Positions 44,901 through 56,878 of a DNA stretch of 64,000 nucleotides are shown here, one piece after another. How positions within the stretch are numbered: position 1 is the stretch's first letter; each line of letters starts with the position of its first letter. The notes below the pieces were generated by a model. That model searched no databases, had not been told where the DNA came from, and saw nothing but the letters and a program-made list of their open reading frames with translations. Position numbers and translations under genes: made by a program. Source of the stretch: Acanthosoma haemorrhoidale (lineage: Eukaryota > Arthropoda > Insecta > Hemiptera > Acanthosomatidae); NCBI GenBank assembly GCA_930367205.1, contig OV884009.1:36589841-36653840 (forward strand). The letters run 5' to 3'.

Positions 44901-45779
44901 CAAACATCAAGATTAGTCAGGTTTTAGCAAATTCAGTCGGTTATTTGTGAGAGCAGTTAACCCCTGATGAGCCAAATACGTAATAAATTGTAAATAAAAA
45001 AATAAGTATTAGTAATATTTATCACATTACATATTGGTGAACATTTGAAAAATTATTAATAAATATAATAAAAAATAATAAATATAATGATCTTTATAGT
45101 GATATATATTTATAGTATGTATGGATAAACCATTAATAGGCTATCCATGAACCAGTAGACTTGTCTATCCTTTAGTAAAAAAAAGCTTTACACTTTTTAG
45201 TTTTAAAATTTTGTTACATCAATTATGAAGTGAGTGTACATACAGTACATTTTGAATATATATTTACAAACAAAATAAAATACGTAGAGAAAACGTCCAC
45301 ACGTGTTTCTCAAATGTTCAGTAATTGACAAATTATGATTCAAAATACTTAATTTTATTTACTGAATCATCTTAGTCATTAAAACTTTTCCCTTTCAATA
45401 ATTTTAAAAATAGCTAAAATATTAACATAAAAACCTATTGAAATCAGCTCGAATTCCGAACAATAGAAAAATGTTTATTGATGGCTTAAAAAACTTTATT
45501 TGTTGAAATATCTTGAAGATTATTTTTGCACTATACACTGCCACACAATAAAAGGTCGTTAAAAAGTTTTAAAAAAATCCTCAAACGACTCATTCTTTAA
45601 TAAAAAAAATATTAAAAAATAATTTTTGAATTGAAGTGACTTGTTTTCTTTTCAATAAAGGGCTTACCTTATTTAATCCTTTATGTTATTGTGTAAACAA
45701 AAACTAAAACTTTTATCATCATTTATCTACATTCGCTATTGTTATTTCTTGTGTAACTCATCTCTAAAAGCTTAAGAAA
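44901..45779. other. No supported gene
   Basis: Very AT-rich, with no recognisable repeats or open frames. Confidence 0.45.
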
Positions 45780-46530
45780 AGGTATCTTAAGTTTTTTATC
45801 AAGTTTTAATTTAAGAAATGGTTTTGATGGTGGATCAAGTACTCCGTGTTGTTGCTTAATTTGAATATGGTCTCAGCCAAATATATGAAGCCAGTGCATT
45901 GTGGGTTACCTGAAACTACTGTTCGGGAAGCAATTACACGATATCGTGAGACAGGTTTATGCACACGCCGACCCGGTTCAGGTCAGCAGCGAGTGACAGA
46001 GCCAAGAGACGACCGGTTTATTGTACTACACACGCTTTGGAATCGGTTTTAAACTGCTACTGAGGCTGCTCAACTTCTTCGCGCAACTCGGGGGTAGCAA
46101 TATGTGCAGAAACTGTTAAAGGAGGAATATGAACCTCCAGAGACCAACACTAAGGCCATTGTTGACTTGGGAACACCGTAGAGCCTGTTTGGAACACCTT
46201 ATGTAGACTAAAAACGAATGGAACAACGTGCTGTTTTCAAATGAGTCACGTTTCTCTCAATATACACCAGATGGAGTGATGCGAGGCCTGGTGAGCACTA
46301 TGCTGGGTGTAATATCACTGGCAGATTTCAATTTGGAGGTGGTTCAGTGATAACTGGGGTGGAATTTCTTCGATGTTGAACTTTCTCTTAATGCCGATTT
46401 AATTTTCATGCTGGATAATGCAAAGTTTGTTGATCTAGGTATAAGGACTTTGAGGTGGCCAGCTCCTGGCTCGGAATTGCACAGAGCTTGACGTGTAATA
46501 TGGTAGATCAACTCTGGGCAGCGTAGCTTT
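45780..46530 (+). pseudogene. Tc1-like transposase, frame-broken
   Basis: Degenerate transposase of the Tc1 family. A frame at 45846-46052 encodes the DNA-binding part: ETTVREAITRYRETG, TRRPGSGQQRVTEPRDDRF. After a stop come TATEAAQLLRATRG-like residues, then broken matches to the catalytic core: RPGEHYAGC, FGGGSVI, and FMLDNAKF...GIRTLRWPAPGSEL, which corresponds to the second aspartate block of Tc1 proteins. There are multiple stops and frameshifts, so it is inactive. It is the same family as 2995-3565. Terminal repeats were not found. Confidence 0.65.
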
Positions 46531-46869
46531 TAATGCGTTAAATAATATAGAAAAAATCAACTATAAACTATATAACTATTAGTTTAAAATAGCTTCTGAG
46601 GCGTAGCTTGAGAAATCATAAAAGTTGGATTTGTCTTTTTTTGTGTGTAATTTGTTTTCCATACTTTCCGGTATAACATTGAGACTAAAAACTAATCACC
46701 ATTCTGAAATGTGTGTGGAATATGTCTTTAGAATTTCATCGATTGAATAATTTTTACGGCCACTAACGCAGAACATACTGTTGTATTGTTATTTAAGACA
46801 ATGTATTTGTGAAATGTAATTAAAGAAACATTTCACTTATGATAAACAATAATCGCAAGAGACCACGTG
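46531..46869. other. Sequence between the two Tc1-like pieces
   Basis: AT-rich, no recognisable coding sequence. The corresponding stretch is absent at the related locus 2995-3565. Confidence 0.4.
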
Positions 46870-47030
46870 GCTTATTTCACCATCTTTGAGCAGGATAGCG
46901 TTAGTTATCGTTGAGCTTAGGGATTGAGTCGTTAGACTGGTTATAAAGGTTCCCAATATAGGCTTCGTGACCTCAACAATGCTTACATAAGAATACTCAG
47001 ACAGACAAAAGACGACCTGAATGAAAGTAG
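46870..47030 (+). pseudogene. Second Tc1-like N-terminal fragment
   Basis: Reads HVAYFTIFEQDSVSYR, then GSQYRLRDLNNAYIRILRQT, a Tc1-type N-terminal helix-turn-helix. The DNA at 46915-47020 matches the reverse complement of 3150-3255 closely (for example CCTCAACAATGCTTACATAA against CCTCAACAATACTTACATAA). It stops after about 160 bp. It lies in the same orientation downstream of the broken transposase at 45780-46530. Confidence 0.55.
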
Positions 47031-47539
47031 AGCCTATTCCTCAGCACAACTTGTAATATTGAAAGCTGACGATGGTCTGACGACATACGTGGCTTCTAAT
47101 TTTCCAAATATGGAATTGTAATATTTATAATTGATGAGCAGAAAGTTATACTTACTCTCATCCAAGACCTAACTTTTATTCTAAAGAACTACAACATTAG
47201 CATGATATTGCTAATATAAATACGCTATTATATACAATTTAACTGTTTCTTGTATCTGGTGTAGAATTTCTGAGCATTTGTAGGGATTAAATATATAAAA
47301 GATGTTTATAGGAAGAGATAAAGAATCTGTCTTTATGAATGCTCTGTATGGAGCGGAATAGATAAGGGAGCAGAAAGGGTTAAGATAATATGGGGAGTGA
47401 AGTAGAACACCCTTCCACCCACCGTTCTCTTCAGCCAGTTAAGCTTTCCCAGGTTTGTCCTCCTATTTCTTGTTTTCAGTTTTGCCAATTTCTTAATATA
47501 TTTTTCTTTTTTGTATGAAGAAAATTTTGTGTTTGAAAA
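47031..47539. other. No supported gene
   Basis: AT-rich sequence. The minus-strand open frame at 47333-47596 is Lys-rich and unrecognised. Confidence 0.4.
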
Positions 47540-47765
47540 AAGAAAATACAAATCTGCCCTAATATGGCAATGAATAATTGTGATATGTGATCTCATTCAT
47601 ACAATATTTTCTGAATCCATTCGATCTCTCATGCCTAAAATATGCCCAAGAATCCCTTACATTCACATAACAATTGCCTTGAATCAGGCTGCTGCAACCC
47701 TTATCCTACTTCTGCAGATACTTTCATTTCAATCTCTGAGGAGGATTGTATGGATGGGTAGTGCA
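47540..47765 (-). mobile_element. Jockey-like tail, copy 8, diverged
   Basis: The left end matches the reversed family tail (AATCTGCCCTAATATGGCAA, ATCTCATTCATACAATATTT). The right end has TCAATCTCTGAGGAGGATTG, matching the region around the ORF2 stop. The middle is poorly conserved or replaced. It is the most diverged of the twelve copies. Confidence 0.55.
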
Positions 47766-47950
47766 AGATAGCGATCTCGCTTTGGCTTTCCGATGGCAGG
47801 ATTACCTTTTCATAAATCAAATGAATAAAACATCATTAAAAAAAGTGTATGTATGGAATAATTTGTATGTTTTAATGGTAAACTTGCAAATTTAAATTAA
47901 GTTTACAAAACCGGTAAAGTTCAATTAATATTATTATTTTAATTCCCTAG

Positions 47951-48760
47951 TCAATAAAAATTGCTTTTTATTTAAATATGAAACCCCCATTGTTAAACCA
48001 TTAAATTTTGAAACAAATTTTATTTTATTTTTGTATTAGCATCTATAATTTGATGAAATGGTCAAAAAATAATTATTATAACTTCCTGGTCACTAAAAAT
48101 TGCTTTTTATTTAAATATAAAATCTCCATTGTTATAACATTAGGTTTTGGAACATATTTTTTTTTATTTTTGTTAACATCTATATTTTGCTGAAATGGTC
48201 AAAATATTATTATTATAACTTCCTGATCAATAAAAATTGCTTTCTATTTAAATATGAAACCCCCATTGTTAAACCATTAGGTTTTAGAACAAATTTTATT
48301 TTATTTTTGTATTAGCATCTATAATTTGCTGAAATGGTCAAAATATAATTATTATAACTTCCTAGTCACTAAAAATTGCTTTTTATTTAAATATAAAATC
48401 CCCATTGTTATAACATTAGGTTTTGGAACATATTTTTTTTTATTTTTGTTAACATCTATATTTTGCTGAAATGGTCAAAATATTATTATTATAACTTCCT
48501 GATCAATAAAAATTGCTTTCTATTTAAATATGAAACCCCCATTGTTAAACTATTAGGTTTTGGAACAAATTTTATTTTATTTTTGTGTTAGCATCTGTAT
48601 TTTGCTGAAATGGTTAAAATATTATTATTATAATTTCCTGGTCAATAAAAATTGCTTTTTATTTAAATATGGAACCCTCATTGTCAAAACATTAGATTTT
48701 GGAACAAATTTTGTTTTATTTTTGCGCCAGCATCTATATTTTGCTGAAATGGTTAAAAAA
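47951..48760. repeat. Satellite array, six ~138 bp units in dimers
   Basis: Units begin at 47951, 48090, 48227, 48366, 48503 and 48642, with spacings 139, 137, 139, 137 and 139. Each starts TCAATAAAAATTGC or TCACTAAAAATTGC and ends in a GCTGAAATGGTC-like block. Units 1, 3 and 5 share ATGAAACCCCCATTGTTAAA. Units 2 and 4 share TCACTAAAAATTGC and CCATTGTTATAACATTAGG. Unit 6 is a mixed type. The real period is therefore a 276 bp dimer. The short hydrophobic open frames across the array are artefacts of AT-rich sequence. Confidence 0.9.
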
Positions 48761-49475
48761 AAAGAATTGTTTTATAATTAATATGTTACATTATACTTAA
48801 TATGTAGCTTTAGTAATTTTGCCTGAGAGAGCTAATACATTTAATGGAGTGCGAGAAAGTGCTTTACCATTAGATGCCAATGAGTATGGTTAGATGCCTC
48901 TAATTTACAGAGCTCGTAACATTACGCCAAAGTGCTCTCTCATGTATAAATTTATAGCATTGAATGCAAAATTTCAAATAGATTGGGTGCCCAGTTTACC
49001 CCAACTAGTTTAAATAATTAAAATCGAATTTCACATTACATTTTTTTTTTTTGTTAATCAATTGTTCAATGATACAAAAATGAAAAACAGTGAATTTAAT
49101 GCCCATAAAAAGAAAATAGTAGTAATGCTAAACTTTTTATGCTGATAAGGCTTTGAATATAAGTCATAAAAGCCACTGAAAGAAATACCGTAAAATCGCT
49201 TATCGCTACATAAATTCTTTACCTGTCTCAAGGCAAGGAAAACCATTATATCTAAGACCAGTCCTATTTCAAATAAGTTTTCATTTTATTCTGAATTACA
49301 TAACGTATAATGTTGTTAGATTTTGAGATCAAATCAGACCGTTGACAAAAACCACAAACGTTCTTCAGTTTACTCTAACAGAATATGTTTATGGATGTAC
49401 CGAGTGAAAGTCATCTTTCGAAATGGAAGACCACAGTCGTACACCTATTTTATATATATATATATTTCCTTCATA
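48761..49475. other. No supported gene
   Basis: AT-rich flank of the satellite array. No feature is supported. Confidence 0.4.
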
Positions 49476-49570
49476 TCCCCTTAATAAATTACCGAAATCA
49501 GTATAGATTCTACATAAATGAATCTATTTACAGTAGGTCATATGTCCTGTATCGTGGCTAAATTTTATAC
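49476..49570. repeat. Dispersed repeat, copy 1
   Basis: Contains GATTCTACATAAATGAATCT followed by ATTTACAG, then GTCCTGTATCGTGGCTA. The same blocks occur at 55062-55165 in the same orientation. The GATTC/GAATC pair forms a short hairpin. Its type is unknown. Confidence 0.6.
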
Positions 49571-49673
49571 AATTTTTAATAATTTAACATAGTTGTTTGT
49601 GATGATGCACATTATACATTCATTGTCTAAACATTTTTAAAAGTGACGAGGCTCATCTTATGAATCGTAGACT

Positions 49674-49848
49674 TAAACTAACTTACATCTAACAACAAAA
49701 TATTAACCTCATTTTCCGCGACAGTCTGTTGCCATCGATGCGGGAAGGGTGGCGGGGTCAAAGTGTTAAATTCTGGGTTTGTTTGATAATGCAACGAGTC
49801 AACAAACTTGGTATGTCTCCGGTGGATAGACACCTCTCTTCTAAGCAA
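49674..49848 (-). mobile_element. SINE-like retroposon fragment, reverse copy
   Basis: The reverse complement matches 36925-37110 along its length: TTGCTTAG, CCACCGGAGACAT, GACTCGTTGCA and CATCGATGGCAACAGACTGT-type blocks. The poly(A)-bearing 3' half present in the other copy is missing. Open frames on either strand here are by-products. Confidence 0.65.
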
Positions 49849-52133
49849 GAGAGCTCTTATAGGGACATGCATACTCCGATTACGAGGACTGTGAGGGTGC
49901 CCAAGGCTTTTGGACCAAAGGTCCTAGAGAGTATGCCCTCTGGCTCCAATGATTCTGTTCGGGATAATAGAGGTGAGAACATCCTCTGAAGTGGCATAGG
50001 TGGAAAAATAGCTTTTTGAGATTTTTTATAGGAATATATTCTATTGGTAGCTAGGTAATGACCAATGCTAATTTTTTCCCCAAGACTACAATAACGGTTT
50101 GGTCCACCATAACTGTACGTAAAACAATGTTTTTAGCGATATTAAGGAATATTTATTCTCGATGAGTAACATATGATTAAATGTAAAATATCAGTTGGTT
50201 GGTTGGGTTTATTTTGGCGTAAAACCCCCGGGTCATTAAAACCGTTGTTTGGTGTAATTAAACTTTGTAAACTTAAATGGATAGTCCACTACTCCAGGCA
50301 CGAGAAAGTATTAAGACGAGAGTCAAACCCACGAGCCTGCCAGAGCTCAGGAGGCACCCCAGTCCCACATACTAGGTGGTGTTTATAGATAGTGCTTTTA
50401 TAGGACACGAGAAGCAAACGGAAGATGTGGATAAAAACATGTAAGCCATTTAAATATCAGTTTATGGTGTTAACTCAAAGGTTGTTTGATTTTTAGAAAG
50501 CTTTATTAAGTTTTTATTTTTGCCATGACAATTTATGACCATGAAAAAATGACAGTAAACTCACCCTATTGAGACCAACTGAGTGTTTTGTGTCACCAAA
50601 TATAAGGAGTATGAAATGAACTCAGCACATATAGACGAAGGCAGAATGTGCCAAACTTCAATATAGAGGAGAGCCGGAATTGGAAGGTGCACTGTTGGGA
50701 TTCACCTTACTGAATAAAGTGTTCGTTCATGGGGGTGGATAAAGATTAAGAAACAAATCACCGAAGAGAAATGGGTGCTAAGTTCTAAGTGATAAGGTGA
50801 AAACGATGACAGAAATATTTGAAATTAGATTTGCATATGAACAATCTTGTTAGGAAATTGCGATTTGATCGAGAATCCGGGACAGGTTGACAGATAACTC
50901 CGGAAATATTGGGAATTTGCCATAAGTGGGGCTAAATCAGTAAGGTTCCGGAGGGATCTCTGACAGTTTTTAGGTTTTTCTTTTGATTTTCTGAGTTGTT
51001 GCAACGATTTGGGACTTACAGTTTTTAGTACCTTCAGTTTCCAGCCAGGTGTGGCCGTTATTCGTTAAAGGGACTCATCTGGGTCTGGCCTTTCAAACGA
51101 CTTGAAAATATTACAAAATGAGATATCATTTAATGTTGTTGTCAGTAGATTTACGATGCCATATTTACATACAACAATACTTCCAAAATAAATGAGGGGT
51201 GTGGTAAGTATGGTTAAAAGGTGAGTGATCAATATTGAAATTCATGTTGCTAGCGTGTTGTTTAGATCGATATTTTTTTCATTACATCTAATTCCATTAC
51301 AACTTTTTCGAAGGAGTTAGGCTATACGTTTAATATTTTTTAAATTTATCTTGTTTTGATTGGTTTTAGATGTGATATGTCACTTTATAGACAATAATAC
51401 TCATACACTACTCACTTCTTCAGAGAGATGTGTTCACAATTCCAGAGGTGAATTAGACTTAGCCTAAAGTGGAGGAACTTGAAACATACACGCATGCGTC
51501 TTATGTAGGAGAAAGCATTTAATAACATTAAATAGGAATTAAATTTAATAACTTTAAAACACAAATTTTAGGCGCAGACATCTAATTTTTTTAATTATTA
51601 AACTGACATGATCAAACTTTACTTTTTAAAGTATATAATTATTGATTAATAATTGATCATTGATATTTATCCATTGTAAATCCAGAAGTGAGGGGGTACG
51701 ATTATTAACTGACTCAAAGAAAAATTTGACTAGTTAATAATTATTTTCTTAAGTGACGAATGTCATCCTTTAGAACTTCGATTGTTGATTTTAACCGTAT
51801 GTAATTATCTAAGTTTTTGATGCACAATGCTTTGCGTATCACTGGATACGTGTTCGTATATATATATATATATTCACTTGAAAAACACCTTATACTACAG
51901 TTTTCATAAATGTATTTTGAATATTGTAAACTATTCTTACGTTAATAGAATAAAACAATTCAGAATTGATGAGATGATAATTCAGATATAAAGTCGAACC
52001 GCCCCGAGGTTGACTACTATGTCCTACTCCACATAAGGCATTTATTTGGATAACAATTAAATACACAGGTACATAATAATAATAAAAAAGGTATTCATTC
52101 AATTATGAAGTGCTTAAAAATGAAATTTTTACC
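49849..52133. other. No supported gene; one weak SINE-like patch
   Basis: Around 50310-50380 the minus strand reads GTGGGTTTGACTCTCG, close to a Pol III B box (GGTTCGANTCC with one change). No matching A box was found at a convincing distance. The rest shows no repeats or domains. An (AT)n tract lies at about 51858-51871. Confidence 0.35.
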
Positions 52134-52443
52134 TATCCTATCTAGTGTATCAAATTAAATTCCCCTATGATAAGTATTGTGCTTCGATACTTAAATGTAC
52201 TGTAATGATAAAGAGTCGTTACTTTGATTTTTTTCATTATATTCCTGTTCTTTTATAGTTTATCGCTTTCAACAATGCAAATAAAAATAGTAGTATTCAT
52301 TATTAGAATTCGAGAGGTTAGAAGATATATTTTACAACAAACAGACATATTGATACTGTTTATAGTCTATAAATTACAACATTTATACTTTTGTATTACA
52401 ATAATATAGTCATTAATTTAACATATAAGTAATTATTTAATAT
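52134..52443. repeat. Direct repeat, left copy (~310 bp)
   Basis: Matches 53168-53488 over its full length with scattered changes: ATGATAAGTATTGTG, AAAGAGTCGTTACTTT, TTTCAACAATGCAAATA, AAATTACAACATTTATACTT and TATAAGTAATTATTTAATA. The copies are about 1034 bp apart. The ends do not show the TG...CA of typical LTRs. Confidence 0.85.
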
Positions 52444-53167
52444 AAACATATCGAAACTGACGATAAAATTACTCTAGATGAGTAAAAATTTGCTTCAGCG
52501 CTATTTCTGTCTAATACGGAGTGAATCCTCCGTAGAATAATTCAATTTGTTCACAAATTATGGATATGAGGGAGATCGAGATATAACAACAGTTAAAAAA
52601 AAATACTTCAATGCCAAGGAATTAAACTTATTAATACAAACATTTGGAAGAAGTGCTCCAGACGTAACGAACGCTGCAAAGCAGATGGAATAAATATAAC
52701 AGGGAATGAGCATTAAATTGTAGAAACTAACTGGTATAAAACCAATATAGATCTGTTGAGACGAAAAAGCGTATCGTAAAACAACTTTGTGCCGTTTGGA
52801 TAATATATGATGCCGCCCAAACTCAAAGGAGGTGGTCCATGATTGAGAAAACATTACCCGAGATGTTGTCGGTTGTGGGCACCGAGTGGGTTAGATTTCA
52901 CCTTTGGCTAGTCAAGCACGATGATATGAATTATTACTCAACAAATATTATCAGTGATGACAAAGCAAACTATGTTAGACCTAGGAATATGTTGCGACGA
53001 CATGAAAAAATACTGACATTTTCTCAAAATATGATTGCCATTATTAAATTGATTTTTCTTTTTGCATAACTTGAATAGGGTTTCGACTTCCTACAGGAAA
53101 ATACGTAGATATTTTAGTTTGACATATTAATTATGTTTTAGTTTACTATCTTACCTTATTTACTATT
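52444..53167. other. Spacer between the 52134 and 53168 direct repeats
   Basis: About 720 bp. A minus-strand frame of 98 codons (52558-52854) is hydrophobic, with a plausible membrane segment, and a plus-strand frame of 76 codons lies at 52839-53069. I recognise neither, and neither has enough length or context to call a gene. Confidence 0.35.
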
Positions 53168-53488
53168 TATCCTCTCTAGTATATCAAATGTAATTCCCCC
53201 ATGATAAGTATTGTGTTTTGATACTTTAATGTACTGTAATGAAAAAGAGTCGTTACTTTTATTTTTTTATTATATTCTTGCTTTTTATAGTTATTGCTTT
53301 CAACAATGCAAATACAAATATTAGTATTCGTTATTAGAATCTGACAGGTAAGAAGCTATATTTCAGAACAAAACAAACAAGACATGTTAATATTGTTTAT
53401 AGTCGATAAATTACAACATTTATACTTTTTTTTAATACAATAATACTGAATTTAGTAATTTATTTAATATATAAGTAATTATTTAATA
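53168..53488. repeat. Direct repeat, right copy (~320 bp)
   Basis: Partner of 52134-52443, in the same orientation. The divergence between copies (many substitutions and small indels) shows the duplication is old. Confidence 0.85.
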
Positions 53489-54001
53489 CAATAATAATAA
53501 ATACCTTAATAACTTTGGAGAAAACACGTACAAAATGAAGGAAATTTCATCTGAATGATGTTGACAGTGCAGAATCGGCCTTCCTACTGGAAATGCCAGG
53601 ACCCGTCAGCAGAGGGGGAGAAGGTTCTCCCAATTGGTGCGCGTTTTTTCTTTCTTTTTATAATTTAATCTTATTTAAGCAGGCTATTCGGCATTTTACA
53701 AAATAGGTAAATTTTTTTGTTAATGTGTTCACAGTTATGGATTATCTGTTTGTACGAGCCACCGTATGAGAATCTCTTCACTGATGAGAATAAAACTGAG
53801 TTCAGGGCTTCAGTTACCGTAACGAGTTTTTCCACAAATTTTTCTCCACGTGATATCCTAAACGCATTCCGGGAGAGGCCAGCGAGATCCCGTGCTTTTA
53901 AATATTGTTTTTTATACCTCCTTGATTAGAAAATAACATTTTTATTTTTTGTGTACACTATTAAGAGTTCAAATAAAAATTAATTCTTTCTATTTTTTTT
54001 T
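53489..54001. other. No supported gene
   Basis: Short open frame 53717-53929 without recognisable domains. Confidence 0.4.
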
Positions 54002-54130
54002 TCAAATCAAAATCTTTATTGTGATAAAATTACAACCTGCCTTATTGGGCAATAAGTAATGCCGTTCAATGTTCTCATTCATACGATATTTATAATTCTT
54101 TATTAACTCGCTCATTCATACAGTATTGAT
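54002..54130 (-). mobile_element. Jockey-like 3' tail, copy 9
   Basis: Minus-strand tail only: CAAAATCTTTATTGTGATAA, ACAACCTGCCTTATTGGGCA, TCTCATTCATACGATATTTA and GCTCATTCATACAGTATT. It is truncated after about 130 bp. Confidence 0.8.
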
Positions 54131-54249
54131 TCTTAACTATCATGTGTTCTATTGTGAAACACTGACAAATTGATAAAATTTTTTTTGTTTTATCAACATG
54201 ACAATTTCTAGGCCAGGAAATATTTTAATGACCGATTAAATTTCTTTAT

Positions 54250-54415
54250 AGTTGATGTATAGTTGCGTTTTTTTTATTTTGAACGACAAAGCATATGTTG
54301 CCTGAAGATAGGTTGATGTCAGTCCAAATCGTACCAACGAACAAATAATTGATAAAAGTTTAAGAAGGATATTAAGCACATCTTTTCAACATAATAAATT
54401 TTCACATCATTCAAA
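54250..54415 (+). mobile_element. Penelope-like terminal fragment, copy 3
   Basis: Matches 18930-19090. The motif at 54302-54333 has CTGAAGA, a potential helix GGTTGA, loop TG, TCAGTCC, and a corrupted GAAAC box (AAATC), followed by CGTA. Downstream, GATAAAAGTTTAAGAAGGAT and GCACATCTTTTCAAC parallel the other copies. Confidence 0.4.
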
Positions 54416-55061
54416 ATAGCATATATATTTTCTTCCATTTTTGTCACTATATAATATTAAATGCACCTTCGCGTAAAAAATAGTAGTTTGGCATTTTATA
54501 CAATTTTGTATGTACGGCACGTCCAGTGGTTTTTGTAACTCCCAGCAATAGTTAAGGTGCCGTTTTTTGGGGTTCTGGACAGTCTGGTCCAAGATAGAGA
54601 CCTCTTTCATCAATCATTTGGTGATGTTTTTGACAAAGGGCAATTAAAGTTATATAAAATAAGGCAACACATACGTATCATTTTAAAACAAGTCCTTAGA
54701 AAAACCATTATTGATTTGAATAATACTTATTTTGGTAATACTGGGTCAAAGGTTTGAGAAAGTAATGTGCTATAAAAGAGTACTTTTTCGATTGAATAAA
54801 TCTAGTATCACTAAAAAATGTGTCATTGAAATTCGTGAAGAGAAGACCGAGGGGGGGGGGGGTTGTCAGTTAAAAATAGCATGCGTGTATTCTTGTGATT
54901 TTTATTTTTTGAATTTGTTTAACACTCTGACATTACTGTGCAATTAATATTGGTAAGATTATCGCTATTTTACCGAAGCTACAAGTTCGCCTGTGCATCT
55001 GTTCACTATTCAAAAACACCTCTTCTAAATATTCCTTTATATTGATTTTTTTTTGTTCACA
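54416..55061. other. No supported gene
   Basis: AT-rich sequence with a G-run at about 54850-54863. Short open frames only. Confidence 0.4.
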
Positions 55062-55165
55062 TCCCCTTGTTATTATAAATTATGGAATCAGTGTAGATTC
55101 TACATAAATGAATCTATTTACAGGAGGTAAGTAACAGTTATAAGCCCTGTAGCTTGGCTACATTT
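55062..55165. repeat. Dispersed repeat, copy 2
   Basis: Partner of 49476-49570. It shares ATCCCCTT, TAGATTCTACATAAATGAAT, CTATTTACAG and CCTGTAGCTTGGCTA. Confidence 0.6.
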
Positions 55166-56213
55166 TGATTTTTTAGAATTGCTTTTCTTCAGACTAGTAA
55201 TCTTATTTTGGACACCTCTCTCTTTTACGAGATTGACAATATTTCATAAACGAATATGACTCATAAGTATCTATGGGAACAAATAATTAGTTACGATCCT
55301 CAGAGTTTTTTCTGAGAGAATTTATTGAACTGTTGGTGGTTATTTTCCTGGTTTTATACTGAAAGTAATCTTAGTTTTTAATGTAACTATAAGTCTGTTC
55401 CCTTAAACTAATACTATGGGTTCTGTGGTGGTGAATGTACCTATGAAAAAACGTTTAAACCTGAAAGAAAACATTCTCTGTTGCAGTTTTACTGGACTTT
55501 TTTTGACCATGAAGGTCCAACAAATTAAGTAAATTTATCATAATTCATCTAGATCTACATAGTTGCATCTTAAAGTATGGCTCAAGAAATGTAAATGTAT
55601 GACGCAGCGGAGACCTGTACCTCAAAGTCATCTTTCGCATCGATCAAGTCATCCTCCGAAAACCGAAATAATATTATAATTTATACCTAAATTATAAAGT
55701 ATGATGATTTAATGATACAATAATAATATGATTCCTTGAGCCTTTAAAAATAAATGGGCCATGAAACGCATTACAGATTATCTTTTTCGTTAAATAATTA
55801 AATATATACACGTTGTCTGATTTTAATTAAGATAATCCTACAATTATGATTCTTTTTTAGATTGTGTTGGTAGTGATAAATGTGCAGAGGAAACAAACAG
55901 AATCTGCTCTTTTTAAACGAAAATTAGGATTTCATAAATATGAAACGGATATAAATAGTGAATTCATTACTTGCTTTCGTCGCAACACAACCCATGCTGG
56001 CTTTCACTGCCCCCCCCCCAATACAATTCTGCTGCCCAGCTCTACCCTGTGCTCTCTAATTATAGATTTCCATTAAATATATTTTAACTACTAAGTCCAT
56101 GATTCGGCGTTTAAATTTTCGGGACTCGTGCAAATGCAAGTGAGTGAATATTCATTCAATGATTTATGTCATACATTAAACCAATGAATGACGTAAAATA
56201 ATGATTAAATTGA
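55166..56213. other. No supported gene
   Basis: AT-rich with a C-run near 56010-56018. The open frame at 55864-56076 is unrecognised. Confidence 0.4.
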
Positions 56214-56878
56214 AACTTCTTCATTGTGATGAAATTAATATTTGTATTATTGGGCAATAAGTAATTGTAATAAATCACCTCATTCATACCATATTTACAA
56301 TTTTCATTAATTCGCACATTCATGCAGTATTTACAAATAGCCTAAAGACCCCTCAAGTACACATGGTTGTTACCTCACTCACATGTGAAAGAGGAAGTGG
56401 AGTCTTTGGAAGTCCCCCACGCTCCTCCGTCAGCCGCGTCGCTGGATATGAGACAGGAGGCTGACTAAGAGCGCGAGAGTCACATACGCTCAGAACATGA
56501 TTGGAGAAACTGGCCATTGCCAGGACTCCCACTGTTACGCATTTATACCAGGTCACGAGGCCTCTGTTGTTTTAGTCTCCAAGGAGGATTATAGGGATGA
56601 GTGGTGCAGTGCAATTACTGTGCTACCGGATTAGGGTGGTTGGATAGGTTACTATGGACATTCATGAACTTGGAAGGGATGAGTTCAAGAATGTAGGGTA
56701 TATTAAGATCATTATGAAGGGTTTTGTTGCTGACGTAATAAGGGGAATTTACTATTGTTCTCAGGTCTTTTGATACTCTTGATGTTCGAATTGCTGTCCC
56801 CCATAGCTCCGTATGTTCAGATTGGCTTAAGCATGACTTTGTGGATAAGTAATTTATTTTCTATTGAGAGGTGGGATG
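56214..56878 (-). mobile_element. Jockey-like non-LTR relic, copy 10
   Basis: Minus-strand 3' end extending back into the RT thumb. From about 56878 it reads frame-broken HLSIENKL, then a variant of LKPIWTYGIEL, the region with NIPYILELIPS, and the stop. The full 3' UTR follows, including GTAACAGTGGGAGTCCTGGC and a reduced polyadenylation end near 56220. It parallels copy 5 closely in extent. Confidence 0.85.

Noticed and set aside
48008..48781. Small membrane-like proteins in the 48 kb region
   Set aside because: They are repeated translations of the AT-rich satellite units.
50310..50380. tRNA-derived SINE or tRNA gene
   Set aside because: The B-box-like sequence has a mismatch and no A box or cloverleaf could be found at proper spacing.
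52558..52854. Hydrophobic 98-codon frame as a chemoreceptor fragment
   Set aside because: It has no conserved receptor motif and the composition is typical of AT-rich noncoding DNA.
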